Under the pieces are notes generated by a model that was given only the letters and a program-made list of their open reading frames with translations, made no database searches and was not told where the DNA came from. Positions 24,601 to 39,600 of a stretch of 64,000 nucleotides of DNA are shown in pieces (positions within the stretch are counted from its first letter, which is position 1; each line of letters starts with the position of its first letter). A program made the translations under genes and the position numbers. The stretch comes from Aphrophora alni. Its lineage: Eukaryota; Arthropoda; Insecta; Hemiptera; Aphrophoridae. Where the stretch lies: contig OY740776.1 in NCBI GenBank assembly GCA_963513935.1, positions 14,433,819 through 14,497,818 of the forward strand. The letters are read 5' to 3'.

Positions 24601-27600
24601 GTAACATGTAAGCATGGGACATTCTCCAACCAATAATAAATAGTAAATAATAAATAATCAATAACAAATAATAAATATAAGAATGTTGAAATGTATTCAA
24701 ATAAGAAACTGTCATTTAAACTTAAAGATTACTCAAAGACAATGAATTACAAATACAGTGAAAAAGGTTTGAACTCAAAATGTGTGTGATAATCGAATAA
24801 ACGATACCCCTCTAGGATAATATTGAGGCAAAGCAACTTAAAAACTACGGGTCTCCGTCAAAAACGGAATTATCATGTGACATGTATCCCATGATGCTTT
24901 GCGTTAGCGTTACCTGAAGGAAGAACGATGCTTGGCTATAGACAGTCTTTGGAGGGAAGTCAGAGGAGAAAGACGCAAGCCCTGCGTTAGTCATGGAGCG
25001 CTTCAAGTAATTGTAGTTAAAGTGACTTTGAAGGAAATGTTTGTGAAGTAATAGTGGTTGAAATGATATCACGTGAGTAGACATAAAGAAAGTTTTTAAT
25101 TTGGAAGTAATGAGTAATCGAAAACAAGAACAAAATATATGAACAGTATTGAGAACTTTACATATTATTTTTTTAATGTCTAAAACATGTTAAGTTAAGA
25201 TTCCTATGTATTGTCACAAGCTTAGAAATTATAATATATTCATTTTAGTATGTTGAACGTTAACAAAGTAATAATAATAAAAAAGAAAAGATTTCAATTA
25301 ACATAATTATGGCTGGTTAAATTCGTTGTGTATAAACCACTATCCCGTATCACTGAAGCATCTTGTAAGTACAGACCAGAGATTGAACCCTACCCTTTAA
25401 TAAAAGTAAAAATCTTTTTTTTTTAACTAGAACAAAATATGAGATAAGTAATTGTAGAAAGTAGGTAGAATCACATGCTTGCAAGATGGCGTCCAAGATG
25501 ACGCCTATCTCGTAAAATTAAGTAGTTTCTTCTAAATTGACCCTAGTGTTTTTTACCAAAATTAAATTAAATTCAAGTTTGTAAGCGGAAGCAACTTACA
25601 AAATAGCGCTCGAACAGTGGGTTAGCTATAAACACAACTTACAAACAGGGCCTTTCATAAATGTTCACTTATTGCTGAACACATTCAAGGTTTACTGTGG
25701 ACAGTTTTAAACGAGATTTGTTTGACCATCCCCTGATTTGACTCCTAATGATTATAATCTTATTCCTAACATGAAAAAATGGCTAAGATCATAGCAGTTT
25801 GAAAAACAGAGGAGTCGAAGGACAGTTTCAACGAATGGTTTAATCCACAGGTGGCAGAGTTCTACGATGAGGGTATTATTATATCTTTATTGCGATTAAA
25901 TATGTAAAACATATAAATAGACATTGTCAATAATGTTAATAAACAAAGCTGAAACTTAATATTAGTCTTACAAAGCTGCTACATTTAATTCAGCATCAAT
26001 CACAATGTTTGCACCAAAGGAATAAATAATATTTAAAAAGTTGTTCACCTATATGACAAGAATCTTAATGTAGCAGAAAATTATGTGCAAAAATAGGTAA
26101 GGGTTGTAAGTATAAGACATCTTCCAACCAATCAATAATACAATAATAATTTAGTTCAAATGTAATAATAATTTAAATATTTTATGCAAATAAAAATGTA
26201 TTATAATTAAGGAATAAATAAATAAAAAGTGAACGTTTATAAACAATTTAGTGCATTAGTATATTAAGATAGAACATTTTCGAAACAAGGAGGGAGGTGT
26301 GTTTAGCGATCATAGGATGTCCAAATAAGGAATGAGGAATGATCATACGATGTTTCAAATAAGGTAAGAAACAGGGTAAATCTGAGAAAAATGTTTGGAG
26401 TGGGAGAGGAAGATTGCGCACTTGGTACGGCGTTGAGAAAAGAACTGGACTCAGAGAGTTGTTTTTGGTCTTAAGTCAAATAGTGTAAAGTTCTGAATTA
26501 AAATTTGATAACATAAGTGAGATGTAGAGAAATTTCTTAGATAAAATATGGAAGTGTTGAATAAGGGTTATAGAATAAGAAACGAAGTAAATAACAAAAA
26601 AATATGAGTTATTTGTGAATAACAATATTTAGACGAGAACTTGGCAAATCCATAAGTAGAAAATGATTAAGATTCAGAATAGCACATGGCTGCTTATATT
26701 AATACTTACAAAAGTATAATACAGACAAGTATAATAAATTCAAGAATGGACAATGATTTCTATTGATGAATTGTAATTAGCATTAAAGATTTAGAATTAG
26801 GTTATACAAATATTTTGCTCTTTCACAAAATTAAATAATAATTACAAGAAATGAGTTTCCAAGACATTTATTGAGAAGACCTATTTCTCTGATATCACCT
26901 AAGATAGCAAAGTGTATGAGTACAGGTAAGTACTCAAATTGATAAAATTCATCGTTGGAATATAAACAAACAAGAAACAACGCAGAAGGAACATACAGAG
27001 TTGTAACTATAATTTGTATCATAAATTACCTCTAATTGTATTGGTATCTTTTTTTATAACAAAACAGAACTTACTTTCCGAACAGCCCTTATAAGTATAC
27101 AAAATTTAATTTAGTTTTTATACTAATTGTTCATAGATTAATCTAAAATTAGAGTTTAAATACATCAATTGAGTAATTACTGTGTGAACAGTAAGTCAGA
27201 TCCCTCCACCTTTACTTTTGTTTGTAATCAGGACACAAAATCCAAATGTAAAGATCTAGGTTGAGTTCAATACTCTACTTTTTTGTTTATTCATTTACCT
27301 CTCTCCTATGAAAGAATGTTGTAATACCAAAAATGGTAATTTTAACTTAGATAACCAAAAAATGGTTATATTGAGATTTGAATATTAAAAGTAACCTGGG
27401 AAACGTTGAAATTGAATAAGGGAGGGGATTTTAGAAGTCAAAAGAATGACTCAAAATTGAATAAGACAAGTGAATATAAAAAGTAAATATAGGTTTCCAA
27501 AATAATAATATCACATATAAAATATTAATTATAAGTTGTAATAAAAATTTAGGTAGTGTTTGTGTTGTGAAAATAAACAAAGCTTGTTGTCAGGCGAATA

Positions 27601-30600
27601 ATTTGAACAGTGTCTGTGTTGCTATGTAAGAATAATTCTTGCGGACGTTGCAAGATTAGAAGTATAACGGTAAAGGAAGTGAGAAATGCCCATGCGGTCC
27701 AGAGTCTCAGTAGAACGTTCAAGGCGATCAGACGTGTTTTCAGTGTGGAGAAACTTTCTTAAAATGTAGCTGAAGTTGTTAAAAGTAGAGTCCTATTGTG
27801 ACATTTGATACAGTGTGAGATATTTTTGTCTAAAAGAAGTGGTAGAACAGTGATGGTGACGATTCAGCGAGTACAGAGACAGTTTTGTCAAGGTAAGACG
27901 TAGTTTGCGTTTGAGGAGTGTATTGGACAATAACTTTTAGTAAATTGATGAAAATCTTTGTGCAATACTATGAACTTGAAAGGACAATTGATCGTCAGGT
28001 GTGTAAATAGCGTCTACCAGATGATTACATTGCAACATGAAAGAAACTCACCACGAGGAGCCTAGGACGTACTGGAACGGTTATGCGGTAACACAGAATC
28101 ATAGACAATTGTATAATAATTTTGTATAAAAGGAACGTTTTTGTATGAACTTTCTAAATTTATTCAAATGAATAATTTTTGTTTAATAATTAGTAAATTT
28201 AGAGAACTTAATTTCAATTTAAAATAACAATAATCTTTGCTACGTGAGAATTTCGAAACTCACCATAAAAAATATTTTGTTTTAAGTTGCAACTGCTATT
28301 TTAGAATCATAAAAAAGGGATTTAAGCCTCTTCAAGGCAGAATTTTAAAGTTTAAAAGATACAGAGATCTTGAATAGTAGTAAGAAATGTATTATGAGAA
28401 TATATGTGTAATTTTATTTAAATAAATCATGTGTAGTTTCAGCACAACAAAATAAGATTTCTTTATTTCACAAAAAAAGCCAACTGTAAGTACACTTTTA
28501 AAAGGATTTGCGACCCTCAGGTATTTTTAACAATTAATAATTAACTTCTCTTTTTCAAAATTGGTAAGCTAAGCTACCTGGCGCCCATTGTCGAGTAAAT
28601 TATTTTATTCTTTTTAATAAAAAATCAGATTAACATTAAATTCAACCCAGTTTTATTTCAATTCTTTCAATTGTCGCATCAACGTGTGGCAATTATTAAA
28701 TGTACAAGTCAGTGATAAATCCCCTAATATTTAAATTCTTACAATGTAAAGGTCAACTCAAGTAGCTTAAAAAAATGAGGGGGTCTTGTGATCTTTGTCT
28801 AAAGTCCAGTGCACATGAGCGGTAAGGATCCACATCATCAACCTCAACATTTAGTATTCATTTTTTAATGAAGCAATAAACACGTTCAATGACAGCCCAG
28901 AATGAGAATACATGTGTCTAAAGGTTGATCAGTTAAGTAAAGTACTAAACAACCACTAAGAGGATGCTAGTTTTTTAGTATTGTAAGACTCAAAACAAAA
29001 AATACTGAAACTTGATGTCACGTGATATGTCTCTGTCAGTCAATTACTTCGACTATTGTTGCCTTAAAATTAAGTATTGTAGAGGTTAAAATCGTGTTAA
29101 CTGAAGAGAAAGTTTTTATTGTGGAGCACTATTTTCGTTCATACAGAATTTCCTGTTCCGAAGAGACCTAGCCTGCTACATGTTGCAAATGAATTTCAGA
29201 GTGTTTTAAATAACCTGCACTCGTCAAAAAATTCTGTCAAACTCGAAACATACTAACACAGCGTAAATGATACACGGCTGGCCAGGTACAGTAACAACTA
29301 ATGAAACTCAAGGACAACTCTTTGATCGAGTGTTGTAATCGCCAGAAAAAAGTCTTCGGCGAACTTCACTGACAATAAATATTGGCCAACTTTTGAAAAC
29401 TGTATATAAAATGAGGGTGTTGCGTTTCCATATTAGCAATGACAATTCAGTATTTTTGTCTAATGTTTGGTTTTTTGACGAATGTTATATTAATCTAAAT
29501 TGATATGTCAACAGATAACTTGGTTTCGCTTGACCAGACATCATTACTGAGACACCCCTCCATTGTGAATGTGCAGTATATGCCAACAACATCCTAGGTT
29601 CTCTTTTGAAGATGACCAACATAATCGGGTGGCTGTAAATGAAGTGTGATATAGAGAACAAGTCATGACGCCTTTTCCAAGGGACCTAAGAAGATTCTGC
29701 AAAAAACCTACTTCTTTGAGCCGAGTGGTACAACAAGGAAATCACTTTTCGAAACTGGATGATATCCCATGGAGTAGATATTCCATATTCCTCTCATTCA
29801 TCTGTTTGTTGAGTGCTGAAGGAAACAATTTTTTAGAAAACAACAATTGGTGAGCTGTCTAAGAAGACTGTGGGAACCGTAAGGGGTTACGTCAGAGAGA
29901 TGTTAGAAAATCTGATCTCCCGCGAAAATATGATATTGGTATAGTTAATAGATCCAGCAAGGCAGAGCTACTGACACGAACATAGCGAATGAAGGCTACC
30001 TTAACATATGTATATAAATTTGAGACTTGCTAGGGGAATGCACACTTTTCAATATATATAAATCTACAAGGATCATTATAGCTTAGCTGACAAGATGTTA
30101 AGAAAGTTGTGATATACACAATTAATTACAAGGTTGAAAAAACCTGTATAACAACTGTTTTAAACACACTTACTCTACTAGATAAGACTCTTTGATCTAC
30201 CAACACAATTTAACATTTCCTAAAAGGCCCAAGAGAGCAACTTTTGGGTATTACATTTAGAGGTCCTGTTTGTATTACAGTAGAACCCCTCTAATCCGTC
30301 ACCTTCGGGACTGGGGGCATGGTCGGAACGCAAAAAAGGTCGGATTATCCGAAAAAAGTCAATATTTATTACATATTATATAAAGAGATTTTTTTAAAGT
30401 GAAATAAGTGATATATAAACTTTTAAAAGTCTATATATAAACACTGCAAGTACTATAGCAAATCAATAGAAACAACACGAGAGATGACACAGCACTGAAG
30501 CGGGAAAGCAATAACAAACCGGATGAATGGCGCCAGATGGGCCGTGAGACATCGACAAGTCGGCACATTATCGCGAGCTCGAGCATGGTCGGATTAACCG

Positions 30601-33600
30601 GAGTAACGGACCACCCGAGGGCGGATTAGAGGGGTTCTACTGTACATTGAATGATGGGGTTGGGTAAGTACCATGATAGAAAGTAATAAAGATTAAATTA
30701 CTGTATGATATAAATTGAACAATTTACCTGATGCTATAAAATAAGGTATAGGTCCCAGTCCGACGCCATATACAAAAACATAACCTAATACAGCCACAAT
30801 GGAAAAGTAAGGCACCCAACTCACCTCTTGCTGAAAAATAAAATTTTAAAAAATTATGAAGTATATACATGCAGAAATTAGAATACAGGTGTAGAAGTAT
30901 ACCGTAATCATACGAATTACAACAAAATTTTTGATTAGTTTTGGCATTTCGTCTGTTTGTTACACAGAACAGTGAAATATAATCACCAATCACTATGACA
31001 TTTACGTATAAGGTCTTTACAACTAAGCAGAATGATGTAATGTATTGTTTTAAAATGGCAACCGCTCAAAACTGTTACTAACTTCACATTTATAAAGTAT
31101 GGAATACACAGGGTGTTCCGAAGTATTAAATACTGTATAAAATAGTGTATTAGGTATAATAATCGTACCAAATAAAAAAAATTAAATTTCAACCATTTTC
31201 TTAATTTTCCTGACCAAAAAAACACTTGCTAATAAACTATGTTTTTGTGTTGAAAATACAATTATTAAAAAAAGAACTAAAATTTGATTATAATATCCCT
31301 ATAACTAATAAACAAGCTGAAATTTTACCTGTTAAATCGCCACAAGGGGTTGTAACCCGTTCTCGTGCTAGGAAGCTTAATACAACTAACAATAGGCCAC
31401 TCCCCTAACAGTTGTCATGCCTTCTGGACCACGTCACTCGTTGCTGTATCTTTGATACAACAACACGTATTTGCCGATAGTTGTGTGTTACCGTGATTGT
31501 GTTTTTTGACTTCTCAGTTTCAGCTCTGAGATGCATGCTTAGATATTAAGGTTGGTGGTATTCTTATTTAATTTTACTTCTCACATAGGCATAGTTTCTA
31601 GGTTCATGTTTCTTTAGTTTTTAGTCACTTGATAACGGGAATGGATTCTTATTCCCGAAACGTCGTGTTTTGTATTTTCAACACACAAATGATGGCAAAT
31701 GTCCAAAAAATGTATAATAATAAAATTGAACTTCCATCATTAACAAATAATTTCAAACAGAGAATAAAACTATGTTTTCTTATGTTTTCATTTATAAAAG
31801 TTAAAACGTTTTCATGTTTCATTGCATTACACTAATATTAAGATTTATTAATATTACTTAATCAATTAAGTTGCACAATTTAGTTCTTTGTGATTTTCTC
31901 TAAAACTTCCATGCATTAGAAGTAAAAATATAAACAATAGTCAGATAGTTTACACTTCCAACAAGGAGCAATGACTACTTTTCAATAGTAACTGCTAACA
32001 TTCCATTTATTAGAAATAATTCTCATAATTATTATTGTAAATAGTAACTCTTAGTTACTAAACATTCGATACAGAAGTTTAATCTTTAAGAAATTTGTAA
32101 CTGCACATCAATATAAGAGGGTTAAAATGTTATTTGAAAAAAAAAAAATATCAAATTTAATGATGGCCATTTTAGAACTCAAACTCAATTGACTATAGGA
32201 AAATATTTATCTCAGTAGTGTTCAAAGAAATTAAAACGTAAATGGATTACACATTTTTTAAATCTAAATTTTCCCACATTTAAATTTGAATAACAACATT
32301 TTTATTAGAAACTTTTTTACATTAAGAATGAAGAATCAATTATTAGTTGTATGAGGGCTACTTTTTAAGTAAGAATTGTTTGCACACTATAATCGTGCAT
32401 GTCACAGACCAGAGGACTTTCAAGCACTCTTTACAGCTCTTGCATGTTGCCAGTGCATATCAAATCTCTAAGTTTAATAGACATTTGTTAAGGGTACATT
32501 GTAAAACACTATGTTGATCACAAATCTTGGCAATTGTATGTTAAAAAAAATATTTGTCCAGGTGAAATTCATCAACAACTTGTAGAGGTCTATCGGAAAG
32601 GAGTTACGAACTATGGTAGTGTGTTAAATAATGAAAAAGATCTGATGATCATGATGAGTCACGATCCAGACAACTATCAACCGTTAACAAACAAACAAAC
32701 AAACAAAGTCGATAAACAAAATGTTTTGCCTTTTTGTTTAAAGGAAAAACATCTGTTATCTTTCCTTAAAAAAAAAAGTATACCTAATTGAAAAGATGAA
32801 AGAAAGGGATCTAAACAAGACTGCATGAAAAAAGTTGTAGATTTAGCTAAAGTCTCTCAGGATTAATGAAAATAGGCGATTTGCTGTCGATGAATGTATA
32901 AAGGGTTTTCACTCAAGTTTTACAATCTGTAATTTATGATAATGTTTTCATTAATTTCCAAAACAAGAAGATTTGTGGTAGGTGCATTTCAAGAATTTTT
33001 ACAGAGGAATACAAGAAAAAGCGATAAAATCCGTTGGGGATTGGCTGAATGAGGATGGGCGGCAGACTTCTAAAATGTAAGGATTAACAAACTTCCGTTA
33101 CGTCTCAACAAGTGCTTAGATCTCCATAGAGATTACGCAGAAATATTTCAAAAATGTTGTAGTTTATATCAACAGTTCAATTTTAGATAATATACAGGGT
33201 GTTTATAAAAGAACTCCTTGATTTAAAGTTTTATTAGTACACAGTAAAGTTAAATTAATAGTTATTAAACCTATATATTATTAAAGAGAATGTTCTCAAG
33301 TTTTTTTTTTTTCATACCTAATAAAGTTCTATATGAGCACCATTTGTTGCCCTGGCCACGTCTAAACGATATTCAGTTTCTTTCCAGGTATTCAGCAGCA
33401 TATCAGGCGTGACGGATGCTACAGCTTCAACAATCCTTTCCCTCAGATGAGCAATGTCACGGATCTTCTCGGAATACATTATGTTTTTTACATGTCCCCA
33501 AAGGATAAAATCTAGTGGAGTCAGATCTGGGCTCCTTGGTGGCCATGCAAGTGGCCCACATCTACCAATCCACCTATTAAAGAAAACACAAGTTCAACGC

Positions 33601-36600
33601 ATCACGGACACGGTTGCTGTAGTGAGGTGGCGCGCCATCTTGCTAGAAGAAAATTGGTCCCTTTTCTTGTTCAATATCATCTATTTGTGGGAAAACTTAT
33701 AGTTCTAACATATCACAATAAATATTCCCATTAATTGTCTTCTCTGCGAAGATGAAAGGTCCGACGATACGATCATGCATCAATCCACACCAAACATTGA
33801 CTTTGGGCGAGTCTCGCTGATGTTCTATGAATTCATGCAGTGGCTCTGACCCCCAAATCCTACAATTGTGTCGATTGACAGACCCATTTACGTGAAATGT
33901 CGCCTTATCAGAAAACATGACATTTTCCAGGAAGTTCTCATTTTCTTCAATGCTGTCCAAAATGAAGACTGCGAAATCAACTCTGTTCAGAGACTGAAGG
34001 CCTACCCGGTGACTTCCCTTTTAAGGCACTACCTGTTTCCCGAAACTGATTATACCAATTGAGAATAGTTTTCTTAGTAGGTGCAACACCGCCATATTCA
34101 CGCTGAACTGTGATCACTGAACTTGATTGAATAAACCAAATCACACGTTGAGATTTTTCCTGTGGCATTGCCATGACTGTTGAATAGTGACTGGCCGGCG
34201 CTCTTCCTCCACCACGCTCGCTCCAAGGTGCCAACTGTGATTGAATATTAGCCAAAAAATCTTGACAATATACTGAACTCAAGTTCGAAAACCGAAAGTT
34301 TATTGCTGGTTTCGTTTTTCTATTATGATTTTTTTAAATCAAAGAGTTCTTTTATAAACACCTGTATATATATGTTTCTGTGATCTGTAAGAAAACAGTT
34401 CTTACACAATTTTTTTCTTTTCTTATTGTTCAAAAGTAATATCACTTTATAAAAAAGACCAAAAATAAAGACCCCCTTGACATAAAATAGAATCAGGTTC
34501 GGAAGAGAACAAGAGAGACATGGTAGGAAAAATGAAACTAAGAGACTACGAGACCACATGAAAAAAAGCGTAGATTCATCTAATATACCTCGGGAATTGT
34601 CACATCTCTACTTATAAATGAGTCCCTAAGATGTCTTACTTAAAAAATTACCCTCATACATATAAAAATGAGAAAAGTTTTATTTTTATATAAAACTTGT
34701 AATAATTTGTAATTTCTAGTATATTTATAAAAAACTATACTAACCATAAAAGTGATGGCTATAGTTAATAAGACTAACATGATTATGACTGATATACAAC
34801 TTAAAAGAAGTAACGTGCGACGTCTACAGTAGTTAACAAATGGTATCATAAGAACAGCAACACCAAAGTTGACTACACCTGCTCCGACGCTTGCATACTG
34901 GCTACCTTCTAAACTTAGACCTGCAGACTCGAATATCCTCATTGAGTAATAACATACCTGCACAAAAAAATAAACACTATTAAACAACTTAAGACATAGG
35001 CAATAATTAAAATGATCCACACATCTTTGTATTAATTACTTTATTTAAATTTTCTTTTGCCTTACTTTTATTTACTTTTATAAGTAGCACATTTCTGCTA
35101 ACTTTTGAATTAATCATTATTCCCGAATTTGTGCAAGAATAACATTTTCTTAAGATTTCCATGTAGTTTATGGAAAAATCTAAGTTTTTGGATTTTGTCC
35201 AATTTAAAATTTTTCCCCCTTTCTTACTTTGTATTTAACTTTAATTACGTCAATTAATATGAAATATTAGTATTAGATATGAATTGCGTACAACTTGCAC
35301 CCATTATATATTCTTAAAACCGTTTAATTCATACTTTAAAAATTCATCAAATACTGATTTTTATTTCAAAATGACTAACTCAGAAACTTGCCGTTTCAAC
35401 GGGTTCGCGAATCGTGACGTCAGACCAAAGTCATAGACCACTTCCACAAACTCGTTCAAAACAGCAAAGCTTGATTCTACTGTACAAAATCCTTGCATGT
35501 TAAACTGTATTCTAATTTTTTCCAAAATTTGTCAAATACAGTTCACATATAACGATATTTCTGTTGAAGTACACAATTTGTATTATTGTTTTTAGTAAGA
35601 AAACTATTTGGTCCTTCGGGTAATGCTAATTAATCAAGTTGTTAATTATTCATTAATTAATATTGGAAATTAAGAACTCTATTTAACGAACATTTATCAA
35701 TAGGTCAATTTATTCTTACAAGTTCAATATAAAAATTTTCTCTTTGCATATTGAATGATATTCTTTGGTAGAAGAGAATAATTATCAAATACTCTCTAAC
35801 AATTATAGTTAGCCTAGAAAGAATGGAATTCTTCAGGAAAGCATTCAAGGATTTGGAAATATTCATTTTTCTTATCAAAACAATTATAATATATAACTGG
35901 ATCAAATGTAAACCAGTTTATAACAAAGATTTTCATAATTATAACACTAGGGAGCAAACTATTTATGGTATGAGCCTTACAGGTTAAATATGTTTATATA
36001 AAAGCTTCCTGTATAGGCTCATGTAGCATTAATAAAAAAAACTCCCAGAGAAAATAAGACTGGAAGAAAATATTAACAAATTTAAAAACAGCCTAAGATC
36101 AGTGCAGTATTTTCCACTAGGTACTTTATCTAGGGTGTAAAATTTTGTGAGAAAAAAAAAAAGTATGGTAAATATTTGAAAAGAGAAAAATATTTTAGAG
36201 CGCAAGATTTGTATAAAGGAAAAAAATGACGCTTTTTTTCAGAGGAACGATCTCGCCTTCTAGTAGTACACCGAAGGATAAATTTAGCCGTGCAAGAGAA
36301 ATAAAATAGAGTTGCAAAGAGCTTTTTCACCAATATACAGAAATGTTTTCCAGATGAATGTATACAGTTCAAGTACTTCTTAAAGAATATCTTGAGGATT
36401 CTGAAGATGAATGCAAAAACAATAGTGAGAAGGAGAAAAATCTTTCCTAACCCCCTTCTAGGTATCATAAAAGATAGAAAATTCACAAAATATTTCCAAA
36501 TGCTGATTTAATTTTTAGAGTTATTTTGAGCACAGCCATAACTAACTATAGTGATGAACGTTCATTTTTAGAATTGAAGCGAGTGAACTCATTGGGACAA

Positions 36601-39600
36601 AGGGCTCTTGTGGTTATGGCAATTTAAAGTCACTCAGTCCCTTGATTTTCCAGTACTAATAAAAACATTTACTAAATATAAAAATAGTGAAAAATTATCA
36701 TCACTAGAGGGTTTATAAGTACTTGAAGAAACTACGAAGATGGATGTACTAATTTTAAATGAACTTTTTGTAATCCTAAGGATAAAATTGATAATATGAG
36801 AATTGTAAGAAAGCAAATTTTTAAATGATAATACAGTAGACTCTCATAAATTCGGATCACGAAAATCCAGACCGGACAGTAAAATTTTTTTTATAACAAT
36901 TTGCCGCTTTAGAGCCTTAAATTTTCACGTGATCATCCGCATTGCATGAATGACGTATTTTGTAATGATTCACGGGCAGTGGAAGTTTCCATGCGGCTGA
37001 GAAGGGTTAGGGCATTGACACGCCCTATCCTGTGTTTTACTTAATTGCAGTCCAGTACTGTATTAAGTTATGTACATTACAGTAACAGTACCATGAGTTA
37101 ATGTGTCCGAGTGTAACAAGTGTTGTTGGGTATCGGCATGGGCCGGTAGCAATTGCATGTGCGGCTAGCACCGCTCGTATCGGCCCCGTGGCCGACTTAT
37201 CTCCGACTCCGGGAAATCCGGATTTTTCGAAATCCGGACCGGCCGTCCGCCACAGTAGTCCGGATTTATGAGAGACTACTGTATTAATAAATTTTAATAA
37301 TACATAATCATAATTTTATACTCCTTTAATGTTGGCAATTGAACATTTTTATATTTTGTTGTTTTTTTTGGAAACAATTTTCAGTATGTAAATAAAAAAA
37401 AAATGTGCTGTAAAGATAACCTACTTTTTATCATTGTCTGTCCACTACTGATTAGTGTAATTTTATTTTTGATTATTTAAAAGAATCAGAATAATCCTAT
37501 TCTATTGTAAATTAGTAGACTTGAATTAACTTTTTATTTAGATTTATTTTGAATTTTTTTTTAATACAAAGAGTAATCCATGAAATTTTAATTCATAAAA
37601 TAAGATCATGTTTTCCCATAATTTTATAACAGAACTTTTTGAAAGTCAGGGTGACCGTAGTTTACTCTATTATTTCAATTTTATATCTTTATGATTTGGG
37701 GAAGAGGTGCAACCAACTTGATGGTCTAGAGGCGCAATTTGCACTCTAATAAATGCAGCACTGCCTAAGATACCTTTTATTGTCCGAGTCTTTCTACTCT
37801 GTGAGCCAATTCAATAGGTAGGCTTTAATTGGGCCTTTATTCACTTGGAATGACCTGCTTTAGTAGTATATGGACATATTTAGTTAAAAATCGTAAATAT
37901 TTATTTTGTTATATTTGAAATTTTAATATTGTTATTGATGTACATGTTCTTCAAAATAATATTACCCCTTAGTAATGTTTTAATGTGTAAGTAATGTAAG
38001 GATGTATAAAGTCTGATATGTAGTTATGAGTATTTTATTGAATGTGTTTTTGATTTTTTTTATTGTTGTTATGAAAATTTATTATTGTTGATTTTTGTAT
38101 TTTTCAAAATTATGACTAAGGTCATATAATGTAATATTTGTCAATGGCTGGAAAAATAAATGATATGAAATGAAAAGATACACCTAGGTAGTGGCGACAG
38201 AAAGCAGAAACTCCTCAGCATAACATGTAACTGCTAGTATTTAACAAAAGGGGTTTTAATATGTAACCAAACTCATTAAAACTCATCTAGTAAAAGCTTT
38301 AAATTAGGACACCTACTTACCGCATTAATACCACTTAATTGTTGGCCAGCCTGCAAAGAACAGACTAGAGCTAGAGGAATGTAAAGATGTCTTGTGCTTA
38401 ATAGTTTGCCCACATTCCATGTTTCTACACCTGTTGTTGGTTGATTATTGTCAAACTCGTGTGAGACTACTTCCATACTCTGTCCTCGTATTCTAGCAAG
38501 TTCTGAAAAATAATCGATTTAATCAAAATCTATTTATATATAGAGTGTGTTAGTAACGTACCTCCCTCCCACCTTAAGTTTTGTACGAACTTAACTTAAA
38601 TAGATCCAAACCTTTTTGAGACTGTCAACTAGGTCATCTGAAGTTTCTTTTATGATAGTTTGGAATTTTGCACCCCCGCCCTAAAGCGAAGAATTTTGGG
38701 GTACTAAAAATCTTTAAATGGGTATATCTTGTGACATGTTAAATTAAATGCATAAAAAGACAAAATTCTGCTCATGGTGTCACCCAATATATTTGAGATT
38801 TTAAAATTATAAAATCGCTAAATATGTGAAATCAGAAAACAGTTTATTCGCTATACTAATCTGTCTAATCGAAAGATTGCATTTGATGTTGAACTGAATT
38901 TTACCTGCCCCCCCCCCCCAAAACCAGAAACACATGTTCGTGGAATAAAACCAAATCAAAATGTTCATAAAAAAGTTTTAAAAATTTTAAGCAAATTCAA
39001 AATCAAAAATGAAATAATCCTAAAATTTAATCAACTAAAATAAATGTTGCCTTTTCATTTTTAAACAGCTACATAAATTACCCAAAAGTTAATAATCTCA
39101 ATGATTCCTTTAATTATTATTATTGTCCCTAAATGAAAACTTGAATTCATGTGGTTTTTTATAATAAATCATTCATTTGCAAGAATATAGTTAATTGTAA
39201 AACTTAGCGTATGCAAACACACATTTACTGAATTTATCACTTATAATACAATTTAACACCCTGAGTTTGAGGTTAATTTAATTTGAATACTGAACTTATG
39301 TTATTATTCTAAAATTTCAAAATAATCATCTCCCAACCACGCAATAACCTGCCTTAAATTAGACAGACCTCGAGAAGTGTATTTTGCCTCACAATTCTCC
39401 AAGGCTTGAATTTTCTACTTTTTCTATCAACTAGCTGTCTTAGTACAACATTATTTGGATTTGGAAGTTTTGAGAAGGTTTTTACAGTGTTTAAGTCTGA
39501 ACAGTGTTGTCAGATTGTTCCTATAATTAGACACACGTTTCTGACCATATTATATATAAGTAATCTATTATGCGATTTATATATCTCGCTTTGAATATCT

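Noticed and set aside
33320..34282. A functional host gene on the minus strand
   Set aside because: It is a transposase between inverted repeats with TA flanks and has stops, frame changes and an internal deletion.
36130..36486. 118-codon minus-strand frame
   Set aside because: Phe/Lys-rich chance translation in an intron, without family resemblance.
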